Positions 34,713 to 42,838 of a stretch of 64,000 bases of DNA are shown in pieces; position 1 is the stretch's first letter, and every line of letters begins with the position of its first letter. Below the pieces are notes generated by a model that worked only from the letters and a program-made list of their open reading frames with translations, was not told the DNA's origin and made no database searches. Both the position numbers and the translations under genes were made by a program. Origin of the DNA: Mucilaginibacter sp. (GTDB taxonomy: Bacteria; Bacteroidota; Bacteroidia; Sphingobacteriales; Sphingobacteriaceae); NCBI RefSeq assembly GCF_028288205.1, contig NZ_JAQBOD010000012.1, forward strand, positions 1-64,000, read 5' to 3'.

Positions 34713-35621
34713 ATGATCACTGTAGAAAAAACAGCGGAACTTACCGGACATAGCAACCCAATATTCGCACTTACACTTTCACAAAAACCGGGTATATTAT
34801 TTACAGGCGGTAATGACAAAGGTGTGGTTGAATGGAGCTTAAAAACAAACTCTTTCATCAAAGTAATGTTCCCGGTGGCTACTTCGGTTTATGCTATCCA
34901 TTGCCCTGAAGACTATCCTTTAATGATAACCGGGTTGCGTAGTGGTGAAGTGATGGTGTTTGATTTTATAAAACAGCAGTTACTCCCGTCGCTTAAACAT
35001 CATCGTAAACCTATATTTGATATTAAATCTGTCAATACAAAGAAAGAATTGCTGGTTGCATCAGAAGATGGCACAGTGTCTATTTGGAGTTTGGATACCT
35101 TACAATTAGTGCATACCATTAAAGTCTCTAATGATACCATTCGCTGTATAAGTATTTCGCCCGATGAAAAGCAGGTGGCATTTGGTTGCCGCGATAGCGA
35201 AATAAAAATATATGATTTGGATGATTACACCCTCGTAGGTACATTGAAAGGCCATACAATGGCAGTTTTCTCCTTACAATATTCGCCTGACGGAAGTTAT
35301 CTGGTATCAGGATCGCGCGATGCACAAGTTAAAATTTGGGATACAAATACATTTGAACTGAAAGAAAATATATCTGCACATTTATTTGCTATTAATCATA
35401 TAGCCTTTCACCCTACTCGGCCCTATTTTGCTACAGCCAGTATGGATAAAAGCATAAAGCTTTGGGGGGCTGATGACTTTAAATTATATAAGATCATCAG
35501 TCGTGAAAAAGGATTTGATACACACCGCTTATCAGTCAATAAAATTGCATGGAATGACCACCAATTACTATCAACCGGTGATGATAAAAAAATAATCCTG
35601 TGGGATATTAAATTCGATTAA
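34713..35621 (+). CDS. WD40-repeat protein
   Basis: A 302-residue protein made almost entirely of seven WD40 units of about 40 residues, consistent with one closed beta-propeller. Clear units include SPDGSYLVSGSRDAQVKIWD and HPTRPYFATASMDKSIKLWG. No signal peptide, kinase or caspase domain is attached. Propellers serve as protein-binding scaffolds; the partner is unknown. It converges on the NlpC/P60 gene with a four-base overlap. Confidence 0.87.
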   Translation: MITVEKTAELTGHSNPIFALTLSQKPGILFTGGNDKGVVEWSLKTNSFIKVMFPVATSVYAIHCPEDYPLMITGLRSGEVMVFDFIKQQLLPSLKHHRKPIFDIKSVNTKKELLVASEDGTVSIWSLDTLQLVHTIKVSNDTIRCISISPDEKQVAFGCRDSEIKIYDLDDYTLVGTLKGHTMAVFSLQYSPDGSYLVSGSRDAQVKIWDTNTFELKENISAHLFAINHIAFHPTRPYFATASMDKSIKLWGADDFKLYKIISREKGFDTHRLSVNKIAWNDHQLLSTGDDKKIILWDIKFD

Positions 35622-36379
35622 ATTACCCTGCGGATGCTATGCAGCTTATGCGTATAGCGCTGTAATTCTTCAGAATAAATACCCTTTTCATCAATAATAT
35701 CAATCTTAACCTTTCCTGATGCATGGATTATATGCTCCCTGTTAAGCAGCATGCCAACATGGGTTACTTTACCTTCGGCATTACCAAAAAACGCCAGGTC
35801 GCCTATATGGGCATCTGACAAAGAATTTACCGGCGTGCCTTGTTGTGCCTGCATGCTGGCATCACGTTTTAGTTGTACACCCTTTAGCTTAAATACTGCT
35901 TGCACAAATCCAGAGCAATCTATACCAAAATGGGTGCGCCCACCCCATAAATAAGGAACATTTAAAAAAGTTTTGGCAACCAGATCAATATTTTCATTCT
36001 CACCTATTTGCCCAATTATTTCAAATTTTTCTTTATCAAAATAACAGGAGGTTCCATTTAAAAAAGCAAGGGAGCTTCCAACGGGTAAATACAATACACT
36101 ATTGTTTTTAATTTTCCATGCTTGTGTTGTAGCACGATAAGTTAATCTTGGGGGTGTTTCTTGTAATTGCTGATAAGCCATATGGCCCAGCATAATAAAT
36201 TGCAAACGGCTTACCCAGCCTTTATATTTATCGGTTAAGGTAATAATTTGCGCCCAACCCTCCTTCCACTCTAAAATTTCGAACGCCTCACCAAATAAAA
36301 CCTGCGATATCATCTCGCTTCGCTCGCTTGGCTCAGCACGCATAGGTATAACCGCTAAATTGCAAATTCCGTATTCCAT
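35618..36379 (-). CDS. NlpC/P60-family C40 peptidase with SH3-like domain
   Basis: A 253-residue putative peptidoglycan endopeptidase. N-terminal residues 1-65 form a bacterial SH3-like domain, residues 75-115 a second SH3-like part, and 130-253 the NlpC/P60 fold. The catalytic Cys155 is in GIDCSGFVQAV and a His is H207 in VTHVGM. The architecture fits gamma-D-glutamyl-diamino-acid endopeptidases such as YkfC relatives, active on cell-wall peptides. No clear signal peptide is seen, so it may act in the cytoplasm on recycled muropeptides. Confidence 0.88.
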   Translation of the reverse strand: MEYGICNLAVIPMRAEPSERSEMISQVLFGEAFEILEWKEGWAQIITLTDKYKGWVSRLQFIMLGHMAYQQLQETPPRLTYRATTQAWKIKNNSVLYLPVGSSLAFLNGTSCYFDKEKFEIIGQIGENENIDLVAKTFLNVPYLWGGRTHFGIDCSGFVQAVFKLKGVQLKRDASMQAQQGTPVNSLSDAHIGDLAFFGNAEGKVTHVGMLLNREHIIHASGKVKIDIIDEKGIYSEELQRYTHKLHSIRRVI

Positions 36380-36434
36380 TTATGAAAAGATTTGCGTGCT
36401 TGTACGTTAACTCAATTTTAAATGTTTCAACAAC

Positions 36435-36465
36435 AAAAAAGGGAATACATGATGATGCATTCCCT
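36435..36465 (-). terminator. terminator of the ferredoxin gene
   Basis: AGGGAATACAT and ATGCATTCCCT form an 11-bp stem with one mismatch. It is followed by TTTTTT in minus-strand reading, 24 bases after the ferredoxin stop. Confidence 0.85.
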
Positions 36466-36488
36466 ATATAATTAAAATATTTTCACGC

Positions 36489-36842
36489 TTATTCATTCAT
36501 GTGTAACCAGTCCTTCTTGGCCAGCAACTCTTCGCGGGTTTCACGTACATTTTCGTCATCCACACAACAATCAACAGGGCAAACCGCGGCACATTGCGGT
36601 TCATCATGAAAACCAACACACTCTGTACATTTATCCGGAACTATATAATAGATATCATCAGATAAAGCTGCCTGTGTTTCTTCGGCATTTAAAGTAACAC
36701 CATCGCCAAAATCAATAACACCCTTTAAGCCCGTACCGTCCGAAAAACGCCAGGCGGCACCTGCATCATAAATAGCATTATTGGGGCACTCCGGTTCGCA
36801 AGCTCCGCAGTTTATGCATTCATCGGTGATTATAATCGCCAT
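36489..36842 (-). CDS. 4Fe-4S dicluster ferredoxin (YfhL-like)
   Basis: A 117-residue electron carrier. Two cysteine sets are visible: [12 protein letters not shown] (CxxCxxCxxxC) near the N-terminus and [18 protein letters not shown] (CxxC-x8-CxxxC) near residue 75. The 35-residue insert between them, with an acidic stretch, is common in Bacteroidota homologues. Cytoplasmic. It is divergent from the LuxC-like reductase, with about 100 bases between starts. That both are redox genes may be chance. Confidence 0.9.
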   Translation of the reverse strand: MAIIITDECINCGACEPECPNNAIYDAGAAWRFSDGTGLKGVIDFGDGVTLNAEETQAALSDDIYYIVPDKCTECVGFHDEPQCAAVCPVDCCVDDENVRETREELLAKKDWLHMNE

Positions 36843-36943
36843 ATTTTTTAAATAATCTTATATTCTCAATTACCTTTGCCAATTACAAAGTGTGCAAATA
36901 TAAACAAAAAAAGAATTTCAGTGTTTGAATACTTACCATATAT

Positions 36944-37990
36944 ATGTCAAAATTCAATATAAAAGAACTTATTAATACATTTTCTCAACTTGGGCAACAA
37001 TTATCTGCCCCCGATGAAGAATTAGCAGAACTCATCAATAACGAGCATAGATATAATGCCTGGTTTACGCCGGCAAGTGTAGAAAGGGCAGTAAAAGCTA
37101 TAGGCCAAATGCTTAATGAGGCTGAACTTACTACCTGGCTCAGTAATTATGAGCTGACTAAAAATACATCCTCAAAAAAAATCGGGCTGATATTGGCCGG
37201 TAACATTCCGCTGGTTGGTTTTCATGATGTTCTCTGCGTATTAATAACAGGTAATCACGCATTGATCAAAGCGTCGGTACAGGATGCACGGCTAATAAAA
37301 CATGTTTTAGAAAAACTGGTGGCTATTGATGGTCGCTTTAGTGATCAATTTAGCTTTGTTGAGCGCCTGGCAGACTTTGACGCCGTAATTGCCACAGGAA
37401 GCAATAACTCATCACGCTATTTTGAGTATTATTTTGGTAAAGTACCAAATATCATCCGCAAAAATCGCAATAGTTTAGCTGTAATTACCGGCGATGAAAC
37501 CCAAGAGCAGTTATATAACCTGGGCCATGACATTTTTGACTACTATGGGCTGGGATGTCGTAACGTATCTAAAATTCTGATCCCTAAGGATTATAATTTA
37601 GCTACTTTCTTTGAGGCGATAGAGCTTTACTATCCAATAATCAATCATCATAAATACAATAACAATTATGATTATAATAAATCTATCTACCTGGTAAACA
37701 GCGACAAGCATTTAGACAATGGTTTTTTATTGGTCAAGGAGGATGAGCGCTTTGTTTCGCCGCTGGCAGTGCTGTATTATAGTTATTATGACGACTTGCA
37801 GGCCGCAGAAGAATTAATAAAAACAGAGAACGAAAATATTCAATGTGTAGTAAGTTCGGTACCGTTAAAAATAAAAAGCCAGGTGGTAAATTTTGGCATG
37901 AGCCAGCAACCGCAATTATGGGATTATGCAGATGGTATTGATACGATGGATTTCTTGGCAAATCTTCATACATTTGAGGCTGAAAGGTAA
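36944..37990 (+). CDS. acyl-CoA reductase (LuxC-like)
   Basis: A 348-residue protein of the LuxC acyl-CoA reductase family, an aldehyde-dehydrogenase-related fold that reduces acyl-CoA to aldehyde with NADPH. The N-terminal KIGLILAGNIPLVGFHDVLC and the YNLGHDIFDYYGLGCRNVSK segment, with the likely nucleophilic Cys in GLGCRN, support this. No luxD/luxE partners are present, so bioluminescence is not implied. The last codons and TAA stop lie in the inverted repeat at 37981-38057. Confidence 0.85.
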   Translation: MSKFNIKELINTFSQLGQQLSAPDEELAELINNEHRYNAWFTPASVERAVKAIGQMLNEAELTTWLSNYELTKNTSSKKIGLILAGNIPLVGFHDVLCVLITGNHALIKASVQDARLIKHVLEKLVAIDGRFSDQFSFVERLADFDAVIATGSNNSSRYFEYYFGKVPNIIRKNRNSLAVITGDETQEQLYNLGHDIFDYYGLGCRNVSKILIPKDYNLATFFEAIELYYPIINHHKYNNNYDYNKSIYLVNSDKHLDNGFLLVKEDERFVSPLAVLYYSYYDDLQAAEELIKTENENIQCVVSSVPLKIKSQVVNFGMSQQPQLWDYADGIDTMDFLANLHTFEAER

Positions 37991-38057
37991 AAGGCAAAAG
38001 GTAAAAAGGTACTTGTAATACCTTTTTACCTTTAACCTTTCGCCTTTAACCTTTTAA
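37981..38057. repeat. inverted AAAGGTAAAAGG repeat overlapping a stop codon
   Basis: GGTAAAAGGCAAAAGGTAAA and its inverse GGTTAAAGGCGAAAGGTTAA (right arm read in reverse) flank a short centre. The left arm contains the last codons and stop of the reductase gene. A related half copy, AGGTAAAAGGTTAAAACCGA, follows the dnaJ stop. Confidence 0.8.
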
Positions 38058-38059
38058 AC

Positions 38060-38263
38060 ATGTATATTATAAAAGTTAAAGGCGTTGCCAAAATACCAGA
38101 TTATGTACAGCTTAGAGATGACCAATTTACATTATTGGCCTATTTTAGGGTTGACAGGCCCGAAAAATCATTAGATAAAGTGGGATTAAGCCATAAAACC
38201 GAATATATAATGAATATTATTAAGGACCTCCCCTTTGGGCAGATCTTAAAATTAGAACTATAG
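38060..38263 (+). CDS. small conserved-looking protein upstream of ftsE
   Basis: A 67-residue protein with no recognised domain, soluble, with no cysteines. It ends four bases before the ftsE start, so co-translation with FtsE is likely. Its strand-rich N-terminus (MYIIKVKGVAKIPDYVQLRD) suggests a small beta-rich fold. It may be a partner or regulator of the ABC protein; there is no direct evidence. Confidence 0.65.
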   Translation: MYIIKVKGVAKIPDYVQLRDDQFTLLAYFRVDRPEKSLDKVGLSHKTEYIMNIIKDLPFGQILKLEL

Positions 38264-38267
38264 AAAA

Positions 38268-38951
38268 ATGATAGGAAACTCTATTATCAAGCTGGATAAT
38301 GTTGATGTTTTTCAACAAAAGCATCTGGTATTATCAAACGTTAACCTGCATATAGATAAAGGTGATTTTGTGTGGCTTATTGGCCAAACCGGCTCAGGAA
38401 AAAGCAGCTTACTTAAAATTATTTATGGCGATTTGCAAGTTACCGTTGGCGAGGGCCATGCCTGCGGATACGATTTGCATAAAATAGCCGACAAGGATGT
38501 ACCTTACCTGCGCCGCAAGCTGGGCATAGTTTTCCAGGATTTTCAATTATTAACAGATCGTTCTGTTGAGCAAAACCTGCAATTTGTAATGCGCGCAACC
38601 GGTTGGACAGATGCCCAGTTAATTGCCGACCGCACACTTGATGTATTAGAAAAAGTAGGCTTACGTTCTAAACTAAAAAAAATGCCGCATGAACTATCAG
38701 GCGGCGAGCAGCAACGCGTAGTAATTGCCCGGGCTTTATTAAATAATCCCGAAATAATTTTAGCGGACGAACCAACCGGTAACCTTGACCCGGATACTTC
38801 AGAAGAGATTGTTTTGTTATTGAAACAGATCAGTCAATCAGGCACTGCTGTGGTTATTGCTACACATGATTATCACATTATCCGCACCTTCCCCTCACGA
38901 ATTATTAAGTGCGAAAACGGGAAGGTTTTGGAGGATGTCCAATTGGCGTAA
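38268..38951 (+). CDS. ftsE: cell-division ABC ATPase FtsE-like
   Basis: A 227-residue ATPase of the FtsE/LolD group. Walker A GQTGSGKS is at residues 39-46, the signature LSGGEQQRV near 145, and Walker [14 protein letters not shown] near 163. FtsE pairs with the membrane protein FtsX to control septal peptidoglycan hydrolases; ftsX is not adjacent here, which is common in this phylum (from memory). LolD/MacB-type transport is the main alternative, since these ATPases are very similar. Confidence 0.78.
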   Translation: MIGNSIIKLDNVDVFQQKHLVLSNVNLHIDKGDFVWLIGQTGSGKSSLLKIIYGDLQVTVGEGHACGYDLHKIADKDVPYLRRKLGIVFQDFQLLTDRSVEQNLQFVMRATGWTDAQLIADRTLDVLEKVGLRSKLKKMPHELSGGEQQRVVIARALLNNPEIILADEPTGNLDPDTSEEIVLLLKQISQSGTAVVIATHDYHIIRTFPSRIIKCENGKVLEDVQLA

Positions 38952-39081
38952 TGTCTGAACCGCTGATTTAATGATTGTGCCGATTTCGCTGAATACAATT
39001 GTAAAACTGACAATCAGCGACATTCATTCATTCAAAAAATCAACGGTGTACTGCCATTCCTACCCAAAAAATAAATCCCGC

Positions 39082-39122
39082 CGACAGCTTGTCAGTTTTA
39101 CACTAATGGCAAGATACTTGAT
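39082..39122 (+). promoter_or_regulatory. possible stress-type promoter region of grpE
   Basis: CGACAGCTTGTCAG (39082-39095) is a short inverted repeat. It is followed by TGGCAAG-ATAC-TTGAT (39107-39122), which fits the sigma-54 spacing except for the last base of the -12 element. The predicted start would leave only a few leader bases, so the call is weak. Confidence 0.3.
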
Positions 39123-39137
39123 TGGCACTATTTAGCT

Positions 39138-39710
39138 ATGAATTTTAACGACATGTTGAAGAAAAAAAAGACTGACGCTTCAGAAACACCTGAAGTTTTG
39201 AATGAGAATATTGAAAACAATTCTGAGGAATTAATACCGACTGAATCGGTAAGTGAGCAACCTGCCGAAACGCTTTTGAAAGAAGAATTATCATTGGCAA
39301 ATGATAAATATTTACGCCTGTATGCTGAGTTTGATAACTTTAGGCGCCGTACTACAAAAGAACGTATAGAGCTATTGCAAACTGCCGGTAAGGAAGTGAT
39401 TGTATCCTTAATACCTGTATTAGATGATTTTGAGCGTGCTGTCAAGTCGATGGAAAACGCTACTGACATTAATGCAGTTAAAGAAGGCGTTATTTTAGTT
39501 CAAAATAAATTAAACAATATTCTTACTCAAAAAGGTTTAAAGCCAATGGAATCAATTGGGCAACCGTTTGATGCCGACCTGCATGAGGCCATTACCAATA
39601 TCCCTGCTCCTACTGATGACATGAAAGGTAAAGTTATTGACGAAATGGAAAAAGGCTATTATCTTAACGATAAAGTTATACGCTTTGCTAAAGTAATTGT
39701 AGGAGCGTAA
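39138..39710 (+). CDS. grpE: nucleotide exchange factor GrpE
   Basis: Releases ADP from DnaK in the Hsp70 cycle. The 190-residue protein has an acidic disordered N-terminus (about 1-50), a long coiled-coil helix (LLKEELSLANDKYLRLYAEF onward), and the C-terminal beta domain with QPFDADLHEAITNIPAP and LNDKVIRFAKVIV. Length and motifs are normal. It is followed by dnaJ on the same strand; dnaK is not in the window. Confidence 0.96.
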   Translation: MNFNDMLKKKKTDASETPEVLNENIENNSEELIPTESVSEQPAETLLKEELSLANDKYLRLYAEFDNFRRRTTKERIELLQTAGKEVIVSLIPVLDDFERAVKSMENATDINAVKEGVILVQNKLNNILTQKGLKPMESIGQPFDADLHEAITNIPAPTDDMKGKVIDEMEKGYYLNDKVIRFAKVIVGA

Positions 39711-39724
39711 GTATAAGGATTGAA

Positions 39725-39862
39725 TTATAGAATGAGTGAATTAGTGAATGTTAACTACATCATTATCACTCATTCTTTATTATATAAATGACAATTGCAA
39801 TTAGTAATTGAGCGAAGAGAATATTAAACCCATTCACTCTCTCACTAATTTATTCATTAAAA
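39725..39862. repeat. repeat-filled gap between grpE and dnaJ
   Basis: GAATGAGTGAATTAGTGAAT on the left and CATTCACTCTCTCACTAATT on the right are imperfect inverted arms. A third copy of the ACTCATTCT word lies between. A false TTG-started extension of dnaJ at 39808 runs through it. Confidence 0.65.
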
Positions 39863-39867
39863 TACAT

Positions 39868-41031
39868 ATGTCTAAAAGAGATTATTACGATGTACTGGGC
39901 GTTGCAAAAGGTGCCGATGCGGATGAGATAAAGAAAGCTTATCGTAAAATGGCTATTAAATATCACCCGGATAAAAACGAGGGTGATAAAGAAGCCGAAG
40001 AAAAATTTAAAGAAGCAGCCGAAGCGTACGAAGTTTTAAGTAATACCGAAAAGCGCCAGCGTTATAACCAGTTTGGCCATGCAGCAAACGCGCAATCTGC
40101 CAATGGTGGCGGCTATGGCGGCGGCGGTATGAATATGGAAGACATATTTAGCCAGTTTGGTGATATTTTTGGCGGCGGCAGCCCGTTCGAAGGATTTTTT
40201 GGCGGTGGTGGCGGCAGGCAAAGTGGCGGCCGTCGTGTTGCCCGGGGCAGTAACCTGCGTATTAAAGTAAGATTAACGCTCGAAGAAATTGCCAACGGTA
40301 CCGAAAAGAAAATAAAAGTAAATAAACAAATACATTGTAAAACCTGCGATGGCACCGGTGCAAAAGATAAATCATCTTTTCAAACTTGTAAAACTTGTGG
40401 CGGCCAGGGAGCAGTGAGGCGGGTGACCAATACCATATTGGGGCAAATGCAAACTACCAGCACCTGCCCTACCTGTAATGGCGAAGGCTCTATAATTACC
40501 TCGAAATGTACAGTTTGCCATGGCGATGGCGTTGTGCGCGGCGAAGAAACCATTAGCATTAACGTACCTGCAGGTGTTAGCGAAGGTATGCAATTAAGCA
40601 TGAGCGGTAAAGGCAACGCGGCTCCAAGGGGCGGTGTGCCGGGAGATCTGATTATACTTATTGAAGAGATACCTCACGAAACTTTAAAACGCGATGGCAG
40701 CAATGTTATCTATGATTTGCATATCACCTTTATTGATGCAGCTTTAGGCACCAGTATTGAAATACCAACCATTGATGGTAAAGCTAAGATCAAAATAGAT
40801 CCGGGAACACAGGGCGGTAAAATATTGCGCCTTAAAGGTAAGGGTGTACCGGAAGTAAACTCATACCACCGTGGCGACCAATTGATACATATCAATATTT
40901 GGACACCAAAGGCGTTAAGCAACGAAGAACGTGCCTTATTAGAAAAATTACAAAATTCGCCAAACTTTAAACCCAATCCGGGTAAAAACGAAAAAAGTTT
41001 CTTTGAACGGATGAAAGAATATTTTGAATAA
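39868..41031 (+). CDS. dnaJ: Hsp40 co-chaperone DnaJ
   Basis: Stimulates DnaK and delivers substrates. The 387-residue protein has a J domain with HPD at 33-35, a Gly-rich linker (repeated GGG and GGGG around residues 75-115), a zinc domain with four CxxCxGxG motifs ([32 protein letters not shown]), and the two C-terminal beta-barrel domains. The ATG at 39868 ([10 protein letters not shown]) is the family start. A terminator follows at 41062. Confidence 0.97.
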   Translation: MSKRDYYDVLGVAKGADADEIKKAYRKMAIKYHPDKNEGDKEAEEKFKEAAEAYEVLSNTEKRQRYNQFGHAANAQSANGGGYGGGGMNMEDIFSQFGDIFGGGSPFEGFFGGGGGRQSGGRRVARGSNLRIKVRLTLEEIANGTEKKIKVNKQIHCKTCDGTGAKDKSSFQTCKTCGGQGAVRRVTNTILGQMQTTSTCPTCNGEGSIITSKCTVCHGDGVVRGEETISINVPAGVSEGMQLSMSGKGNAAPRGGVPGDLIILIEEIPHETLKRDGSNVIYDLHITFIDAALGTSIEIPTIDGKAKIKIDPGTQGGKILRLKGKGVPEVNSYHRGDQLIHINIWTPKALSNEERALLEKLQNSPNFKPNPGKNEKSFFERMKEYFE

Positions 41032-41061
41032 GAGGTAAAAGGTTAAAACCGAAAGGTTTAT

Positions 41062-41094
41062 AAAGCTCAGGATCGTTATGATTTTGAGCTTTTT
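41062..41094 (+). terminator. terminator of dnaJ
   Basis: AAAGCTCA and TGAGCTTT form an 8-bp stem that runs into TTTT, 30 bases after the dnaJ stop. Confidence 0.8.
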
Positions 41095-41173
41095 GCTTTT
41101 AAATACTTTTTATTTGATTGCGGTAAAACTTTAATCCTATTTTTATCTTTATTACTTCAGCTTGGTTAACCAT

Positions 41174-42133
41174 ATGGATGATAAAAAACCACCCCGTATA
41201 ATTTCTAAAAACCAACGTGTTGGCGTAATGGACCTCGGCACCAACACTTTTCATTTATTAATTGCCGGGGGTACAGCATCTCAGTACCGGGAAATAGTTC
41301 ATAAGCATGAATCTGTAAAATTGGGCGAAGGTGGTATTAATAAAGGCATCATCCAACCGGCAGCTTATGAGCGTGGCATTAATACCATGCAGAAATTTCA
41401 TCAGGATATCGCAGATCAGGGAGTAAAAGAAGTTAGGGCAATAGCCACCTCAGCTTTGCGCGGCGCATCAAACGGCAAGCAATTTATTGATGAGGTAGAA
41501 GCAAAGACCGGCATCTGCATAGAAACAATTGATGGCGAACAGGAAGCTGAATATATTTATAAAGGCGTAAAATTAGCCGGCGGCCTGTCCAATCAAACTT
41601 CGTTAATAATGGATATCGGTGGTGGCAGTGTAGAGTTTATCTTAGGCAATGAGCAGAGTATTCTTTGGAAACAAAGTTTCGAGATTGGTGCCGCTCGGCT
41701 TATGGATAAATTTCATCAAATTGACCCTATCCCTGCAGAATCAATTGCCGCTTTGAACCATTATTTGGAAGAACAACTGGTAAATTTATTCGCCGCAGCA
41801 TCAAAATATCCGGTAAGTGTACTTATTGGCTCGTCGGGTGCATTTGAAACCTTTGCTGAAGTTATAGAATTACAAAAAGGAAATCCTTTCGATCTTAAAA
41901 AAATAAAAAATTATACTTTTCAAAAAACAGATCTTATAGCTGTTATTGATAAACTTATTACCTTATCACATCAGGAACGTGTACATACAAAAGGCATCAT
42001 CCCCATACGTATTGACATGATCGTAGTGGCCTCATTAATTACCCGGTTTGTTATGCAAAAATTGGGTATTGATAATGTGTGCATGTCTACTAATTCTTTA
42101 AAAGAAGGTGTATTGGCAGAGATGCTGGGATAA
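41174..42133 (+). CDS. Ppx/GppA-family phosphatase
   Basis: A 319-residue protein of the ASKHA superfamily with the phosphate-binding segments VGMDLG-like (GVMDLGTNTFHLLIAGG) and DIGGGSVEFILG, plus the GSSGAFETFAEV loop. Family members are exopolyphosphatases or hydrolyse the 5'-phosphate of pppGpp. The short form without a C-terminal HD domain does not decide between them. The ATG at 41174 is taken rather than TTG at 41162. Confidence 0.9.
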   Translation: MDDKKPPRIISKNQRVGVMDLGTNTFHLLIAGGTASQYREIVHKHESVKLGEGGINKGIIQPAAYERGINTMQKFHQDIADQGVKEVRAIATSALRGASNGKQFIDEVEAKTGICIETIDGEQEAEYIYKGVKLAGGLSNQTSLIMDIGGGSVEFILGNEQSILWKQSFEIGAARLMDKFHQIDPIPAESIAALNHYLEEQLVNLFAAASKYPVSVLIGSSGAFETFAEVIELQKGNPFDLKKIKNYTFQKTDLIAVIDKLITLSHQERVHTKGIIPIRIDMIVVASLITRFVMQKLGIDNVCMSTNSLKEGVLAEMLG

Positions 42134-42427
42134 GCCCAACCCTTCCCGGGTGACATTATTGATCCTTTATCAACAAACGTCAACAGTTATTACATTAAAA
42201 AAGGTGAATGTGGTGTTTCACAAAAATAATGAAACACATGAAACACTCTTTTAGGTTAACCTATTGATATATAACATTTTGACAAAATGAGTGAAACACT
42301 TTGAAACAGTACAAAAGCTTTAGGTAAAATAGTATAAATAGCTTATAATAAGAATTTTATGCTGTTTTATCGATTTTTGAAAAAATAGGATGAAACACCT
42401 GATGTGAAACACTTTTTTTTATGTATC

Positions 42428-42490
42428 GTCCTGACCCGTCCTAAAAAAAGTTTACAAGTGGGGTCAGGTAGGGTCAGGTAGGTCAGGTTA
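42428..42490. repeat. 10-bp-phased word array, copy 3 (GGTCAGG type)
   Basis: GTCCTGACCC and GTCCTAAAAA start 10 bp apart, followed in inverse orientation by two exact tandem GGGTCAGGTA units (42461-42480) and a third decayed one. The form resembles the arrays at 24531 and 62243, with a different word. Confidence 0.55.
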
Positions 42491-42517
42491 GGTATGCTCG
42501 CTTTTCATGGGCTATTA

Positions 42518-42773
42518 CCAGGGCAATCGCTTTTAAAATTGACTGTACCAAACAGATCATTTACCCATAATGGCGATTTTTGGGCTAAAGCCGGTGCTAA
42601 TTCTTTTACCGGCCCGTCACATAAATGTAACGGCAATGATAGCAAAATAGTCTTTCATTGCCGTTGGCTTCAGCCAACGGGCTAAGATTATAATTATAGA
42701 CGGGCTTTAGCCAAAACCGGTACTTATATTTTGGAGCTATGCCTGCCTGCAATTTTAAAAGCGATTGCCCTGG
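42518..42773. mobile_element. 256-bp element with 23-bp inverted ends and nested hairpins
   Basis: The ends CCAGGGCAATCGCTTTTAAA (plus ATT) and complement are exact. Inside are a stem AACGGCAATGA / TCATTGCCGTT (42629-42665), a hairpin CCGTTGGCT-TC-AGCCAACGG (42661-42680), and inverted GGGCTAAAGCC / GGCTTTAGCC words. It has no ORF. The form suggests a non-autonomous mobile element; mobility is inferred. Confidence 0.65.
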
Positions 42774-42838
42774 GCTATTACTATTTAGAGAACGCCAATT
42801 ATACTTTTTTTGTATATTGCTATCCTTAACTGATACAC

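Larger units (their letters stand above)
42134..42838. other. 705-base intergenic region rich in short repeats
   Basis: No gene is supported. At 42214-42412 the word GAAACAC or its inverse occurs seven times, twice as close pairs 9-10 bp apart. At 42428-42490 10-bp words form an array (GTCCTGACCC, then two exact GGGTCAGGTA units). A 256-bp element with 23-bp inverted ends follows at 42518-42773. Confidence 0.7.

Noticed and set aside
36944..37990. A bioluminescence (lux) locus because of the LuxC-like reductase
   Set aside because: No luxA, luxB, luxD or luxE is nearby; LuxC-like reductases are common in Bacteroidota without luminescence.
39082..39137. A confident heat-shock or sigma-54 promoter for grpE
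   Set aside because: The TGGCA-N-TTGAT element misses the last base of the -12 box and would give a start only a few bases before the ATG; kept as a weak feature only.
42661..42680. Strong hairpin as a terminator of the ppx/gppA gene
   Set aside because: It is more than 500 bases after the stop, has no T-run and is part of a larger inverted-repeat element.
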